Shown: positions 47,940-59,055, counted from the stretch's first letter. The stretch is DNA of 64,000 nucleotides from Pycnopodia helianthoides (GCA_032158295.1 CM063251.1:15451757-15515756), one strand, 5' to 3'. Program-made: numbers and translations. The notes: generated by a model not told the origin, from the sequence alone.

Positions 47940-48153
47940 TATAACACCCATTCACGCGGCCAGGGGATCACCTTAAGGGGATGCAACACTTTATTTCAAA
48001 TATCAAGTAATCAACCACATGGGAAACTGTGTACATTTGTTATAATTTGGGGTTGAAAATGTTGAACAGAGAAAAATTTACCAGAGCAGGATTTGAACCA
48101 ACGACCTCCGGATTAACATGCCGGCGCTCTACCAACTGGGCTATCTAGCCCTA
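47940..48153 (-). mobile_element. tRNA-Asn-like SINE
   Basis: On the minus strand at 48153-48081 the head reads gggctagatagcccagttgg, then agcgccggcatgttaatccg and ggttcaaatcctgctctgg. Boxes A and B and a GTT anticodon position are recognisable, but the acceptor stem does not pair. It is followed by a body (tctctgttcaac, atatttgaaataaagtg, ccttaaggtgatcccctgg) also seen at 52140-52270 and 57500-57600. Confidence 0.82.
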
Positions 48154-48189
48154 TGTTGGCAGTCTCCTCTGTCAGTTTCCCTTGTAGTT

Positions 48190-48260
48190 TATTACTAAAT
48201 AGTAAATTAATAATTTACTATGTATTTACTATAGTAAATTAATGATTTACTATTTAGGTA
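48190..48260. repeat. AT-rich palindrome
   Basis: aatagtaaattaataattta and its complement lie within 70 bp and could form a cruciform. It borders the SINE at 47940-48153. Confidence 0.7.
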
Positions 48261-48939
48261 GACCAAGCAGTAACTGTCAAGTACTCCTCCAAAAAAATTG
48301 TATGGCTTCATTTTCACAATCGCCATTTATGGACACTGAGACACGTCAAATTTTTACCATGGCGGTTGAGAAGAATGGCAAGTACACAACGCCACACGTA
48401 ACTCTTCTTCTTGTCTGCCTAAAAATAAATAGTTATTAGTGGTCTGCCATTTTGGGGGAGTCAAAGTGCATACTAAAGATACATGTATGGTGTGTGGTGC
48501 AAAATCAAGTTTTTAAGCCTTTTTTAGAGACTATTAGCAGCCACAAACGGCCACAACAGCCTCAATAAATTGACATTTTTCTAATGTTCCCTATGTTAAC
48601 ATTGAATTTGATTTCATAACTAAAACCATATTGTTTTGCTTCTTTTATTGTCATTCCAGACATTCTTCTTAAAAAAAATAAGACAAAGATAAGAAAATTA
48701 GCAAATTCTTGGCGTCGATTATAAATTCAGGAAAGAATGACTCTAAACAGTAAATTCTAGGCCTGAAGTATTGACATCGTTCATTTCCTTACAGATCAGG
48801 AAACAGTATGTTTTGGTATCGTTTATTTGTTTGTTTAATGTTTTTTTTGTGATCAGATAAAATGTTTCTGTATATTTAAAATTGTTCCAGTAGTGGTTTT
48901 TAATGGTACTTTTTTGTTGTAACTGTTTCTTTATTAATT

Positions 48940-49208
48940 TGCATAAAGCGCTTTAGAGCTTGTTTTTTCATGAATCTTGGCGCTATATAAATACTCTATT
49001 ATTATTTCAGTCCTATTTCATCTAGATGTTTCCTTATTGCTTTGGGAATGGTGCCAAGTGCTCCAACCACCACAGGGACTACCTTAACTTTCGCCTGCCA
49101 AATCTTACGTAGTTCACTGGCCTGGTCCTGGTACTTCTGGATCTTTACTGTCTCTCTTTCGAAGCTACCCCTTATATCACCCGGTACAGCTATGTAAATC
49201 TGTGTCAT
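48940..49208 (-). mobile_element. Non-LTR retrotransposon fragment, C-terminus and 3' tail
   Basis: On the minus strand the frame reads KIQKYQDQASELRKIWQAKV, VVPVVVGALGTIPKAIRK and HLDEIGLK before two stops. This is the characteristic C-terminus of a reverse transcriptase family widespread in marine invertebrates (VVVGALG..P). It is followed by taatagagtatttatatagc, the shared 3' tail. Only about 65 residues remain. Confidence 0.85.
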
Positions 49209-50096
49209 TCTACAATGCTGATTTGTTTCCTCAAGTTAATGCAGAGTCACTTCTTGATTGCAAAATGATTACACACTTTTCATGGGAAAAAGGCATGGGG
49301 AGGGGTGGTGTTAGATGAAAGTGCATATACCCCATATAGTGAATTCTATGGTTGTTGTTTACCTTCCTGTACAATGCAGTGTTAAAAGAAAAACTACAAT
49401 GCTTGTTATTGTGTTGGGAGAAAGAATATCCGCAACCACCACTGTCGAAAAACCAGGACTACCCCTCGTTGGAAAAGCTGTACCCCTCCCGAAAAACTCC
49501 TGACCTAACCTTACAAATATGCAGATCTCATGCTGGTGCAACTGCTACTGAGATTGGAATGATTATCAGCTCCTTCGCACCAACATTTTCTACAATTTGG
49601 TAAAAATGCTTGCAAAGCATTGTGTCTCGAAAATTTCAAGTAGGCCTACAGCATAAAGGCTAAGTGTCCTTCTGGCCACCTGGTCTGTGGCCCTCCAGTG
49701 ACGAATGACCATGAGCAGTTGCCAGACGGCACATGGATAATGACTTCAAAGGAATCAATGATTCTTCAAAAGCAAAATCACCTTTTTTTGTTCCACAACA
49801 AAATTTCAGTCGGTGCCCCCTTTCCAAAAGAATACATAGTAAACTAACATTAGGTGTACAATGTATGTGATAAGAGGAAAGTAGTTTACAGTTGAAAGCA
49901 ATGAAATGACGTTTTCCAAGAAAAATTGCTGGCTCTCAGCAGAACCAGAATTTCTTCTCACGACTAATTGACTCACAGCTGGGTTTTTTTTAGGGACTCT
50001 TTGTTCCAGCACCATGCATGTAGACGAGCAGAGCATGAAATGTCACACCCACTGCTTGGATCTATGTATTTCCTCAAATTACTCTGTTGAAAGGAA

Positions 50097-50320
50097 TAGA
50101 CCCTTCCCATGAAATATGTTAATTACATTCACGCATGCGTTACAGACGCTGCTGGTTGGCAAACGCCATAGAGTTGTGCACAAGGCAGACGCACAAACGC
50201 GTGTGCGTCACGCCACCATCTGTCCCATGCATAAAGGCGCGATGTTCACTCATTTTGCCAACCAGTAGGGAGTGTGCGCACGCGCGATGTTCAATTTGCA
50301 TATTTCATGGGAAGGGTCTA
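50097..50320. mobile_element. TA-flanked MITE, family F
   Basis: GACCCTTCCCATGAAATATG and its complement (CATATTTCATGGGAAGGGTC) are flanked by TA on each side, as for Tc1/mariner-type elements. The interior is CpG-rich (acgcacaaacgcgtgtgcgt) with inverted ctggttggcaaa/tttgccaaccag arms. Confidence 0.88.
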
Positions 50321-51059
50321 TTGGATTCCAGCAAGTTATTCAGAATATGAAATAGACCTACATAAATCTACTGAGAAAGTCTGCACTTTCAATTCTAGTT
50401 TTGGTTTGGGTAAAAATTTGTTGAGACATTACATCAAAGATTTAGATATGTGTAGTAAACTTGACCCGTGAACACCAGAAGTACATTGTAATTCAACATG
50501 TCAGAAGAAGAGTGTACTTTTACTATGATCATTTCAAACTCCTTTTCTTTTTCTTTAACTTTGGTCTGTCAAATTATGGGCTTATAACTTCCTAGCCATG
50601 TTAGTGAAACCAAAACAAAGTAATGAAACATGGTTTTTGATATTTTGAAATTCTGATAAGCATCCGTTGTCATTAGATATGACATGCTTCAATGATTGCC
50701 CCTCCATAGACTGTCTCAACCCAGATCTCTGCATAAACAACAAAAGAAATATGTCTTAATACATTTGTACCATTATTTGGTGAGTGCCTTGGCCTTGTCA
50801 TGTCATCGTTGATTTTGACTGAAATATTTCACAGAACACCAAGGAAACGGCCAATCGCATCCGTTTTAAGTCTGTCTGAGCATCTGTGTTGCCAGTTTTC
50901 TCTCCACTGCAGAAGAAAGGCCTTCCCTTTGGTCTTCCTTCCCTCCCCAGCTCTCTGCTCCCATGTAGTGCCCCAGTATTCCTTGATGTCAGCCTCCCCT
51001 CTCCAATGCAGAAGGAAGGGCTCTTCATCAGTCTCCCAACCCTAATAATAATTTAATAT

Positions 51060-51445
51060 ATGTACAGTAGTCTTATATATAACACACGTATCTAAGGTAT
51101 CGTAGGCACTTAGGTAACTTTTTGAATTATGGGACCAACGTACGTTGCACCTTTTTAAAAGGTTTACAAGGTGCTGTGGCGCATTCAACAGCCACCGCCA
51201 GAAACACTGGGGCAGCAAGCCCCTTCTCTTGGCGATAAGTGTAACTGGGTTCTTATACGCGCATTACACAAAACGCAGGACCTACAGCTTTACGTCCCAT
51301 CCGAAGGATGAATACAAATCATCTGGCTGAAGGGCACAAAGTGTCAAGACCGAGATTCGAACCCACACTCTGCTGATCAGAAACACCAGAGCTCGAGTTC
51401 GGTGCTCTTGACCCTTTGGCGACACCACGACACGCCATCAACCTT
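51060..51445 (-). mobile_element. tRNA-derived SINE (Leu/Ser-like), inverted
   Basis: On the minus strand it starts ggcgtgtcgtggtgtcgcc, runs through agagtgtgggttcgaatctc and continues into aaagctgtaggtcctgcg and gagaaggggcttgctgccc. It parallels the element at 14214-14470. Confidence 0.7.
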
Positions 51446-51699
51446 CGCCATCTTCTGCTACCTTGTAATGTTGCAGTATTTTCCGATCATACGGATTCCA
51501 TCCATCCATCGATTTTTTCTAGCCCTCCTTTTATATTTTTTTTTACTCTGTATCCTTTGATCTCTTCTCCCAAGTGACATCAGAGTATTCCCTGATGTCA
51601 TCACTCGCCCATTCTTTTCATTGTGTTGATACGGGTTTTTTTGTCTTTAAAAAACATTCAAAATAATATTATTGTCTCAAAACAAATTTTAGACAAAAT

Positions 51700-51840
51700 G
51701 GCGGATCGTGTTAAAGGAGAACCACATGTGGATCATTATACTCTACTTTGAAAACAACATTCCAATCACATTTATTTCCTAACAAATGCTTTTATAGCCC
51801 AAAAGCACCCAATCCGAAGGCAGCGTGTCCCTTTAAACAA
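51700..51840. mobile_element. Half copy of hairpin element, family I
   Basis: acaaaatggcggatcgtgtt, tttatttcctaacaaatgct and caatccgaaggcagcgtgtc match the right half of the complete element at 55878-56232. Confidence 0.65.
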
Positions 51841-51959
51841 CAAGTTTCAATCGTGTCAATTTCGCAGAATGCCATTAAATTTGTGTTTGCTTTTGTAAAG
51901 TTTTGCACTTGTCAGCAACTGGCCTTGTTTTTTACTTTGTTTCCTTGATCTAAAAGTGT

Positions 51960-52415
51960 TTCGTTTCATTTTCTTATTGCAGCATAATGACACAACAGGT
52001 TAAACTTCAGTCGGGCTGAGAGTTGTGACTAACGGAAGTTTCACTGTGTAATAAAACTTTGGATTAGAACTTTGTTTTTCAATCAACGGGGTAGACTGCC
52101 AAATGCGTCTTCAGCACTGGGTTCTTGAAGCACCCTACAGTTATGCGTGGACATTTTTCTTTGTTCAACCCCAAACTATCTAAAATCTACCCGGATCAGT
52201 TTCCCTTGTATTGTTTTCACTTGACATTTGATATTGAATAAGTGGCATGCCCTTAAGGTGATCCCCTGGCTGCTGCTTCCCATGTTGTATCTTAAACGTG
52301 GGTGTGATATCTGGCTACATGGCAGTAACAGAATGTACCTCCTTCTGACTGGCACCCCTGAACAAAGATATTGACAACATAGGGAGACCGCCAACTCTAG
52401 GGCTAGATAGCTCAG
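51960..52415 (+). repeat. Composite SINE body, left arm of inverted pair
   Basis: The inverse of this sequence is at about 57280-57810. Shared phrases are gagagttgtgactaacggaa, gtttcactgtg.aataaaact, agtctacc/ggtagact and ggggtgccagtcagaag. Confidence 0.8.
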
Positions 52416-52475
52416 TTGGCAGAGCGCCGGCACGTTAATCCGGAAGTCGTTGGTTCAAAATCCAGCTCTAGTCAA
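52399..52475 (+). mobile_element. tRNA-Asn-like SINE head
   Basis: gggctagatagctcagttgg, then agagcgccggcacgttaatc and gttggttcaaaatccagctc. The T-loop has an extra A and the ends do not pair, so it is a SINE head and not a tRNA gene. It lies directly upstream of the exon at 52618. Confidence 0.8.
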
Positions 52476-52617
52476 TTTGTTTACGTTCCACCCCGAATGA
52501 AATAAAGCTTCAACGAAAGGCAACTTCAACTTCAAAGTCAACTTGAGTCGTTCAGAGTCACTTCTTTTACTGGTGTTTGTTAACTGGCGATCGTCGTTAA
52601 CCGGTGCAACTTCCAAC

Positions 52618-52738
52618 ATGAACGACATTGCAGATATTAAGTATTGCGGTCCAGAGAAGTCCTGCTACAACTTGAAGCTTTCTGAGGCACACTTTAGACA
52701 GTTGCCAGTGTTGCCAGACATCGAACCTTTGAAATTGT
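52618..52738 (+). CDS. Small membrane protein, ectodomain exon
   Basis: From the ATG at 52618 this reads MNDIADIKYCGPEKSCYNLK, then LSEAHFRQLPVLPDIEPLKL, and ends in a split Cys codon at GT|GTAAGA (phase 1). The frame is open upstream to 52501, so the exon may begin earlier (for example at 52548, joined to the candidate first exon). The segment is hydrophilic with a CGPEKSC motif and would lie outside the membrane or in the lumen. It joins the next exon in frame with good splice signals. I do not recognise the protein. Confidence 0.55.
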
Positions 52739-53010
52739 GTAAGAAGAATATTTATTTATTGATTGATTGAATGATTGATTTATTTGTTCAATTATTTACA
52801 GTAGGTATATTTTATTTATTTAGTTAGCTATTTGTTTATTGTTTTGTATTACTTTTACAACAGAGAGCCCCTGACCTGCCCATTAGTTAACTTTTATCCT
52901 GTTGTGGCTTTTCCTCCCATTTGTTAATTGATTTTGTGGATAAGAACCCTCTGAAATTAGGCTTCCTCTCTAATTCTAATTCTAAGTCGTAATATGTTTT
53001 TTTCTTTTAG

Positions 53011-53086
53011 GCGTTTTTACTGGAAACTATTGGCTTCTGTTGCTGCTGCTGTTAATTCCACTTTCTGCTTGCTTGGCGTGCTTCAT
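53011..53086 (+). CDS. Small membrane protein, transmembrane exon
   Basis: The acceptor tttttttcttttag is very strong. With one base from the previous exon it reads CVFTGNYWLLLLLLLIPLSA then CLACF, ending in AT|GTGAGT (phase 2). YWLLLLLLLIPLSACLACF is a clear single transmembrane helix. This 76-nt exon can join either the short exon at 53181 (I, then stop) or the long exon at 58184 (M, then an acidic tail). One exon encoding just the membrane span is common in type I receptors. Confidence 0.65.
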
Positions 53087-53180
53087 GTGAGTATTCACAT
53101 TAAATTTTGATATTAAAAAGCTCGGTACATATACTGACACTTTGTTCATTTCAATCCTTTTTTCTGAATTTTCATTTCAG

Positions 53181-53199
53181 TGGAAGACGCTTGGTGTGA
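53181..53199 (+). CDS. Alternative last exon giving a very short tail
   Basis: After the acceptor ttttcatttcag the frame completes Ile and reads GRRLV before TGA at 53197. The resulting cytoplasmic tail would be six residues with two Arg, a normal stop-transfer pattern. A family C hairpin begins seven bases after the stop and would form the 3' UTR. It could instead be a chance acceptor. Confidence 0.35.
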
Positions 53200-53205
53200 C
53201 GCCAG

Positions 53206-53400
53206 AGCCCAATTTCATAGAGCTGCTTTAAGCACCAAAATATGCTAAGCACAATAAAATGATGCTTTCAAGAATAAGGTTAAAAGCCAAAATACAATGT
53301 CACATGTAAAAAAAAATTGACCGGTATCCTGCTAACTTCTGCTAAGCAGGAAATTGTTAAGCAATATTTTCTGCTTAAGCAGCTCAATGAACTTGGACCC
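53206..53400. mobile_element. Hairpin MITE, family C
   Basis: agcccaatttcatagagctg and its complement near 53385-53400 bracket the usual interior (ctaagcacaataaaatga, aataaggttaaaagccaaaa). Confidence 0.75.
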
Positions 53401-53849
53401 TGATGGCAGCAGGCATACCGGGTGAACTGTCTGTTGTTTGGGTTTGTAAGACCAGTGCCTGTCTTTATCCTATCGTATAAAGACAGGGAACCACTCTAGA
53501 CCAGTACCTGCATTCATGGTAGCAACTAGGCACTTCAGTCTAGCGCCCCGCCTATGCCCCCATCTTACCCCAACCCCCCCGGGAAGTATTGCTCAGGGTT
53601 TTTCTAACTTGCGTAATTCTAACAAATTTTTGTTGGGACTTGGGAGTACTTACAGACACTCGCCCTTCCACTGCTTAGAACTCTGCCAGAAGTGATTACT
53701 AAACATTGTTGCGACACATTCCTTCTCATGCTTTGCACATTAACTCTATCGTCTAAAGCTTTTGCACACCGTGGGTTTTCAGAGGAGTTTTGTCATTCCT
53801 TTACCTCTTCTTTTCATGCTGTGAAAATTAATCGGTGAAGGGGGGCTTC

Positions 53850-54060
53850 TTTCTCTGCTTTTCACCTCTTTGGACACCGGTTCGAATCTCACCTCGGACC
53901 GGAGCTAATAAGGTGGAGTTGGGTTTTCTGTCCCTACCTGATTGCGTGGGTTTTCCCCCATTGTGGTTTTCCTCCCCACATCTTAAACTGAACATTTACT
54001 CATCGTCTTCTGCTCATCCTGTCACTGGGGCTAATTGCGCTGTTCTGAAATGAGCAAATA
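53850..54060 (+). mobile_element. tRNA-like SINE, gattgcgtgggttttcc type
   Basis: A head with ggacaccggttcgaatctca is followed by ctgtccctacctgattgcgt and ggttttcctccccacatctt, as at 35780-36055. Confidence 0.75.
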
Positions 54061-54533
54061 CAACAATTGACTGGCCAAAGTACTCCAACCCAACAGTGCA
54101 CAGATGCTTTAATTATGAAGAGCTTGCGCCATTTTTTCTTTGCACTTGATTTTGTTAATTTCTCTTAACACATAATCACAGGAGAAAACAATATCGAGTG
54201 AAAGCAGCTAAGGATGGTCTTGTACACAGCGGTACCCCAGCCACTCAACCAAACTACAGCTCCAACCTTGAATTGAATGATAAGCAAGCCAGCATGTCTA
54301 CTTCTGCATAACAGCCATGAGACAGCCAAACCATGTACATGTACATGACCCTCCTTCCATGCTATTAAAACATCTCGGTGGAATCTGTCACTCATCTTGA
54401 TTCGGATTGGATCAGCAGCCAACTCAAAAAAAAAAAAAATTTGCGCTGTCTCTTTTTCATGCACACTGTGTCACTATCAATCACAAGAGATTTGGACCTT
54501 ATTTTTACAAGGGGCAATGTTGTCACGATCACA
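54031..54533 (+). repeat. Direct duplication, copy 1 (about 500 bp)
   Basis: It matches 55066-55563 with few differences (for example an oligo-A run near 54426 that is shorter in copy 2). Offset about 1.03 kb. Confidence 0.9.
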
Positions 54534-54924
54534 TACTGGTAGAGTAAACTGCAAACAGAACTGTGTTTAGCTTTGGGGCACGCATTACATGGATGACTTG
54601 AAATACCCACTGGACCACTGGCCTGAGTACAGTAACTTTTTGGGGCCAGTGTAACCTTTCATCCACACAAGACCAGCATTCTGGTGTTTTTTGCCAACCA
54701 GCACCAAAAAGAACCATACTTTTAAAGTTTGCTAATGTATAGCCTAAGTCTAAAAAAGTCCAAGTCTAAAATTTAGGATTTGAACGGGCAATCTCGGTGG
54801 TCTACATGTAGTTGCTAAGACATCTGCTCTAGAATGGCAAGGGTTGTGGGTTCATAGAGCTGCCTAAACAGAAAATACAGCTTAACAATTTTCTGCTTCG
54901 CAGAAATGAGCAGGATACTGGGGT

Positions 54925-55064
54925 CGATTTCACAAAACTCTTCCTAACTTAGTACTACCTAGGCAATGCTAAGAGATAGGACTTACTGGTCCTAACTTAA
55001 GACTAGTCCTATCCCTTAGCATTGCCTAGGACTGGTCCTAAGTTAGGAGGAGTTTTGTGAAATG
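54925..55064. mobile_element. Hairpin MITE, family E
   Basis: gatttcacaaaactcttcct and its complement lie at the ends. The inner arms (aggcaatgctaagagatagg / cctatcccttagcattgcct) make a nearly perfect 140-bp hairpin. It abuts copy 2 of the direct duplication. Confidence 0.85.
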
Positions 55065-55065
55065 G

Positions 55066-55563
55066 CTAATTGCGCTGTAATGAAATGAACAAATACAACA
55101 ATTGACTGGCCAAAGTACTCCAAAGTTAACCCAACAGTGCACAGATGCTTTAATTATGAAGAGCTTGCGCCATTTTTTCTTTGCACTTGATTTTGTTAAT
55201 TTCTCTTAACACATAATCACAGGAGAAAACATTATCGAGTGAAAGCAGCTAAGGATGGTCTTGTACACAGCGGTACCCCAGCCACTCAACCAAACTACAG
55301 CTCCAACCTTGAATTGAATGATAAGCAAGCCAGCATGTCTACTCCTGTATAACAGCCATGAGACAGCCAAACCATGTACATGTACATGACCCTCCTTCCA
55401 TGCTATTAAAACATCTAGGTGGAATCTGTCACTCATCTTGATATTGATTGGATCAGCAGAAAAAGAAAATTTGCGCCGTCTCTTTTTCATGCACACTGTG
55501 TCACTGTCAGTCACAAGAGATGTGGACCTTATTTTTACAAGGGGCAATGTTGTCATGATCACA
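55066..55563 (+). repeat. Direct duplication, copy 2 (about 500 bp)
   Basis: Copy of 54031-54533, beginning ctaattgcgctg and ending ggggcaatgttgtcatgatc. Confidence 0.9.
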
Positions 55564-55877
55564 GCAGGCCTGCAGCTGTACTTTGAATTTATCAACTCTC
55601 CTCGCGCTTTTGCGTGTACACTGACTGGCCGATCAGATCGATGGAGGGCGTGCGTTCATGTGCAGTAACTCAACGAGAGTTCACAAATTCCATGTACAGT
55701 AACAGGCCTGCTATGATCGACAGTGTGAGGTTTTATGTACACACTCATTTAGCCGATTTTATGCTAGGCTTCCTATTTGTTTTTTTTGTTTTGTTATTTC
55801 ATGCCAACCACTTATTTGTTCCCCCAACTTGTCACCATATAGTGATATTTTCCCCTTCACATACTTCCTGAAGTGCA

Positions 55878-56232
55878 TTAAAGGGACGCGTTGCCATGGA
55901 TTGGGTAATTAGGGCTATCAAATGAATACGATTGAAAGATATTTCAAAAGTAGAATGTAATGATTCGCACAAATATACCTCAAAATTGTGTGGTTTTACT
56001 TTTACTTTGTGAACTAACACGGTCCGCCATTTTGTAGAACAAAATGTTTGACTCAAAAAAATGGCGGACCATGTTAGTACTTCACAAAGTAGAAGTAAAA
56101 CCACACAATTTTGAGGCATATTTGTGTGGTTCATTATATTCTTCGTTTAGAACATCTTTCCAACCATATTCATTTCATAACAAAAGCTTTTCATAGCCCA
56201 ATTAGCCCAATCCAAGGCAATGTGGCTCTTTA
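55878..56232. mobile_element. Long hairpin MITE, family I
   Basis: The two halves are inverted over about 150 bp each. The centre has ggtccgccattttgt and aaaatggcggacc, and the ends are aaagggacgcgttgcc and ggcaatgtggctcttta. TTAA precedes the left end (55878-55881). A half copy lies at 51700-51840. Confidence 0.82.
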
Positions 56233-56254
56233 GGCTGGGTAGAAAGGGAAACAT

Positions 56255-56640
56255 TTAAAGCGCAGGATACACTTTTGGTAATTTTCAAAGACTAGTATTC
56301 TCACTTGGTGAATCCCAACATATGCACAAAATAACAAACTAGTGAAAATTTAGGCTCAATTTGTCATCGAAGTCGAAGAAATCAGTGAAAGAAAAAACAC
56401 ACTTGTTGCACAGAATTGTGTGCTTTCAAATGCCTGAGAAAAGCTTCATGCCTGAAGCCTTTCTAAGATTTAAATATTTTAGTGAGAAATTACCTCTTTC
56501 TCCAAAGCTACATAACTTCAGAGGGATTCGTTTCTCACAATGTTTTATACTATCAGCAGCTCTCCAGTGCTCATTACCGAGTGAGTTTTTATGGTAATGT
56601 ATTTCTTGAGTAATTACCAAAAGTATCCACTGCCTTTTAA
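56255..56640 (+). mobile_element. TTAA MITE, family B
   Basis: TTAA at both ends, with the same body as 13771-14158 (aacatatgcacaaaataaca, gtttctcacaatgttttata). The terminal repeats are diverged. Confidence 0.82.
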
Positions 56641-57279
56641 AGTGTGTCTTTCTCACCAATAACAACCATATAACTTTCAATTTTGGTTGTGGTATTCAAG
56701 ATTGTACATATACCTTTTGTTGTATATTCAAGTTTGCATAGTTTTTATTTCTATCACCATGCATTATTTAAGTTATGTTGGGACACTTATCATGTGGCCA
56801 TCTTGAATGTCAAATCGATATGGGATCTTGCTTCTATCCAAGAGGTCCAGGAAGGAAAATCCTTCCTCCACAGCATAACACAGCCTTGCTACCATGGGCA
56901 GCGGGATCGATACATCTGGTCACTGACCCCTAGTTTGGATGTACTGACAAATAATGCCGATTGGCTCCCAAAAGTGACTGGTTTGTGCGCATACTTGTTA
57001 AAAACTTTCAGGCACTTGTAGAACTCCGTGGCACGCAGGTGTCAAGATGCAAGTATTTTCGCGATCTTATTTCAAATTAATCATGTTTTTAAACGGTCAC
57101 CCTACACTGCATTCAGTTCGTCATGTCACAAGGTCAAAGTGAGAGGGGACCAGTTGCTCATTGACTTGACGTCTCTATTGTGGGCTACCCCCACCTGAGC
57201 GTCCGCATAGAACAGGTCTAATTAAAATGTGGCCTATGTTAGCACATTCAAATAACCCAATACCAGGGGTTATGAGCGA

Positions 57280-57810
57280 GCAAGGCATGCTGTTGGCGGA
57301 CGCCCTATTTTCTCAACATTTGTATTCGGGGGTGCCAGTCAGAAGCCATGCAGCCTGTAACTACCGTGTAGCCAGGGATAATAATAATAATAATAACTGT
57401 ATTTATATAGCGCCTTTTGCCAAAGGATACAAGGCGCTCAGTATTTTTACCTGCCATGTAATGTGGATCACACCCAAGCTTACGATACAACCTCGGAGGC
57501 GGCAGCCACGGGATACCCTTAAGGGGACGCGACTTTTTAAATTTCAAATGTCAAGTAAAAAACAAAACGAGGGAAACTGATCCGGAAACTGATGAACAAA
57601 GAAAAATGTAAAAGCTTTATTTCCACGCGTATCTGTAGGCTGCCTCAGAACCCTGTGCTGAAGACGCAAATTTTGGCAGTCTACCCCATTGATTAAAAAA
57701 CAAAGAATCCAAAGTTTTATTCCACAGTGAAACTTCCGTTAGTCACAACTCTCAGCCTGACTGAAGTTACTTGTGTTGTGTCAATATGCTGTTATAAGAG
57801 AAAGAAACGA
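57280..57810 (-). repeat. Composite SINE body, right arm of inverted pair
   Basis: Reverse complement of 51960-52415 with an inserted segment at about 57378-57455. The insert has an ATAATA run and tgtatttatatagcgcctttt, a tail type seen on the retrotransposon ends here. Confidence 0.78.
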
Positions 57811-58183
57811 AACACATTTTTTAAATCAAATTTCGTTCTCGTGAGAACTGTCTTGGTCTTTTCAAAGTTTGGAATGGACTGTTCCAGTCTTCATCAACAG
57901 ATTTGAAGACCCTTTTTACAAATTCTATATGGAGATTACTCAGTTACTTGAATATCTTAGCTAATTGTGTACAATGTAAATGTTAAACATTCTTAAGCCA
58001 GCAGTTTAGTTGAACTGTGGTGAGGTGATTGAGCCTCTCTATAAAGTTAATAAGGACTTTTTGCATCAAAGGATTTTTTTTCTACACAGATCTGTTTTGT
58101 ACAATCATCCAAAAGATTTACCGTTTTTTCTTCTTTTAAGTGGGCTACGAAAGGTCAATTGGTTTCCATTTTTTTTTCACCAG

Positions 58184-58448
58184 GAAATGGCATGTACTCC
58201 CATTTATTTGTGAACTCGGTGGGTCTTCATCGGATAAGGACAGTACAATACTTGGCTTAAAAGAAACCCCAGAAGAAACTCAGAAGCCTAAAGATGCTGA
58301 GGCTTCAAATTGGGACAGTGCTCCGGCGGGCAGCTCACAGGAAGGAAATAGGGGGAAGTCCGGGGCCCTGAGCGGCGATGACGGACATCATGTGGAAACT
58401 AGAGTTATCTCAGAACCTGAAGTAAATGATAGCGAGATCCCAAGGTAG
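58184..58448 (+). CDS. Small membrane protein, cytoplasmic-tail exon
   Basis: The acceptor tttttttttcaccag is strong. The exon completes a Met and reads KWHVLPFICELGGSSSDKDS, TILGLKETPEETQKPKDAEA, SNWDSAPAGSSQEGNRGKSG and ALSGDDGHHVETRVISEPEV, ending NDSEIPR and TAG at 58446. From the ATG at 52618 the total is 462 nt (153 residues plus stop), exactly in frame. The tail is acidic and rich in Ser, Glu and Gly, as in cytoplasmic tails with phosphorylation sites, but no death domain or other fold is seen. A donor-like AAG|GTAGAA overlaps the stop, so further exons cannot be excluded. Confidence 0.6.
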
Positions 58449-58663
58449 AATTGACAAAAAGAAACCAAAGGACATGGGAAGAGTTTTTTGTTCCAATTTG
58501 TTTACATTATGTTAATAGTATTGAAAACTTTACATTTTTTGCTGTTATTGAAGAGGCCTCTTTGTATGGTTCCCTGTGCACAATCTGACTGTGATATTTC
58601 TAATTCTCAGTTCGTTAAAGGGGGGGGGGGGTGGCGGGCAGACTAATTGTTACTTCCAGTCAT

Positions 58664-58806
58664 AGGCCGTGTCCGAATTAGCGGCTACAGCTACGGCTAC
58701 GGCTAGATTTCCGCGTCATCACGCGTTGAAGTATAGGACGTCCTTAGCAACACCCATAGCAACAGTCGTAGCCCTAGCCGTAGCCGTCATTTCGGATACG
58801 GTCATA
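58664..58806. mobile_element. Hairpin element, family D, best-preserved copy
   Basis: ggccgtgtccgaattagcgg and the inverted cgtcatttcggatacggtca form the ends. The gctacggctacggctag arms and ccctagccgtagccg complete the stem around gtataggacgtccttagc. Confidence 0.78.
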
Positions 58807-58814
58807 GTTTGGTG

Positions 58815-59055
58815 TCGTTGATTTTGATGGAAGAGAATCAAGATGGCTGCCATGACAATATCTACAATCTCCTCGCTGTTAAAGACAAAAGACCCCATGC
58901 ACATGACGTCACAAGCCCAAAACAGGTCCCACACTGAGGTCAAGAGCTAACATTTGCTGAGCGTTGTGGGCAGAGCGTTGTGGGCAGCGCGTACACGATT
59001 GCGCGTTCCCGTTGTTTGACATCAAAGATGGCGGCCACTGCAAGGGGTCTACATG
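58815..59055. repeat. Repeat family K copy
   Basis: caagatggctgccatgaca, cacatgacgtcacaagccc, gctgagcgttgtgggcagcg and caaagatggcggccactgca occur in order, ending aggggtctacatg. Confidence 0.6.

Larger units (their letters stand above)
46905..52500. other. Presumed intron or intergenic stretch with repeats
   Basis: It includes a tRNA-Asn-like SINE (47940-48153), an AT palindrome (48190-48260), a retrotransposon end (48940-49208), a TA MITE (50097-50320), a SINE (51060-51445), a partial hairpin (51700-51840) and a composite SINE body (51960-52415). No exon here is supported. Confidence 0.5.
53200..58183. other. Presumed last intron of the membrane-protein gene
   Basis: It contains a family C hairpin, a tRNA-like SINE (53850-54060), a 0.5-kb direct duplication (54031-54533 and 55066-55563) and a small hairpin (54925-55064). 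It also has a long hairpin element (55878-56232), a family B MITE (56255-56640) and the composite SINE body (57280-57810). An open frame at 56683-57021 has no recognisable motif. Confidence 0.5.

Noticed and set aside
48081..48153. tRNA gene on the minus strand
   Set aside because: Box A and box B are good, but the acceptor stem does not pair and the same head occurs with a shared tail elsewhere (52399). It is a SINE head.
56683..57021. 112-residue plus-strand frame
   Set aside because: No recognisable domain. It begins next to a MITE and lacks acceptor/donor support in frame.
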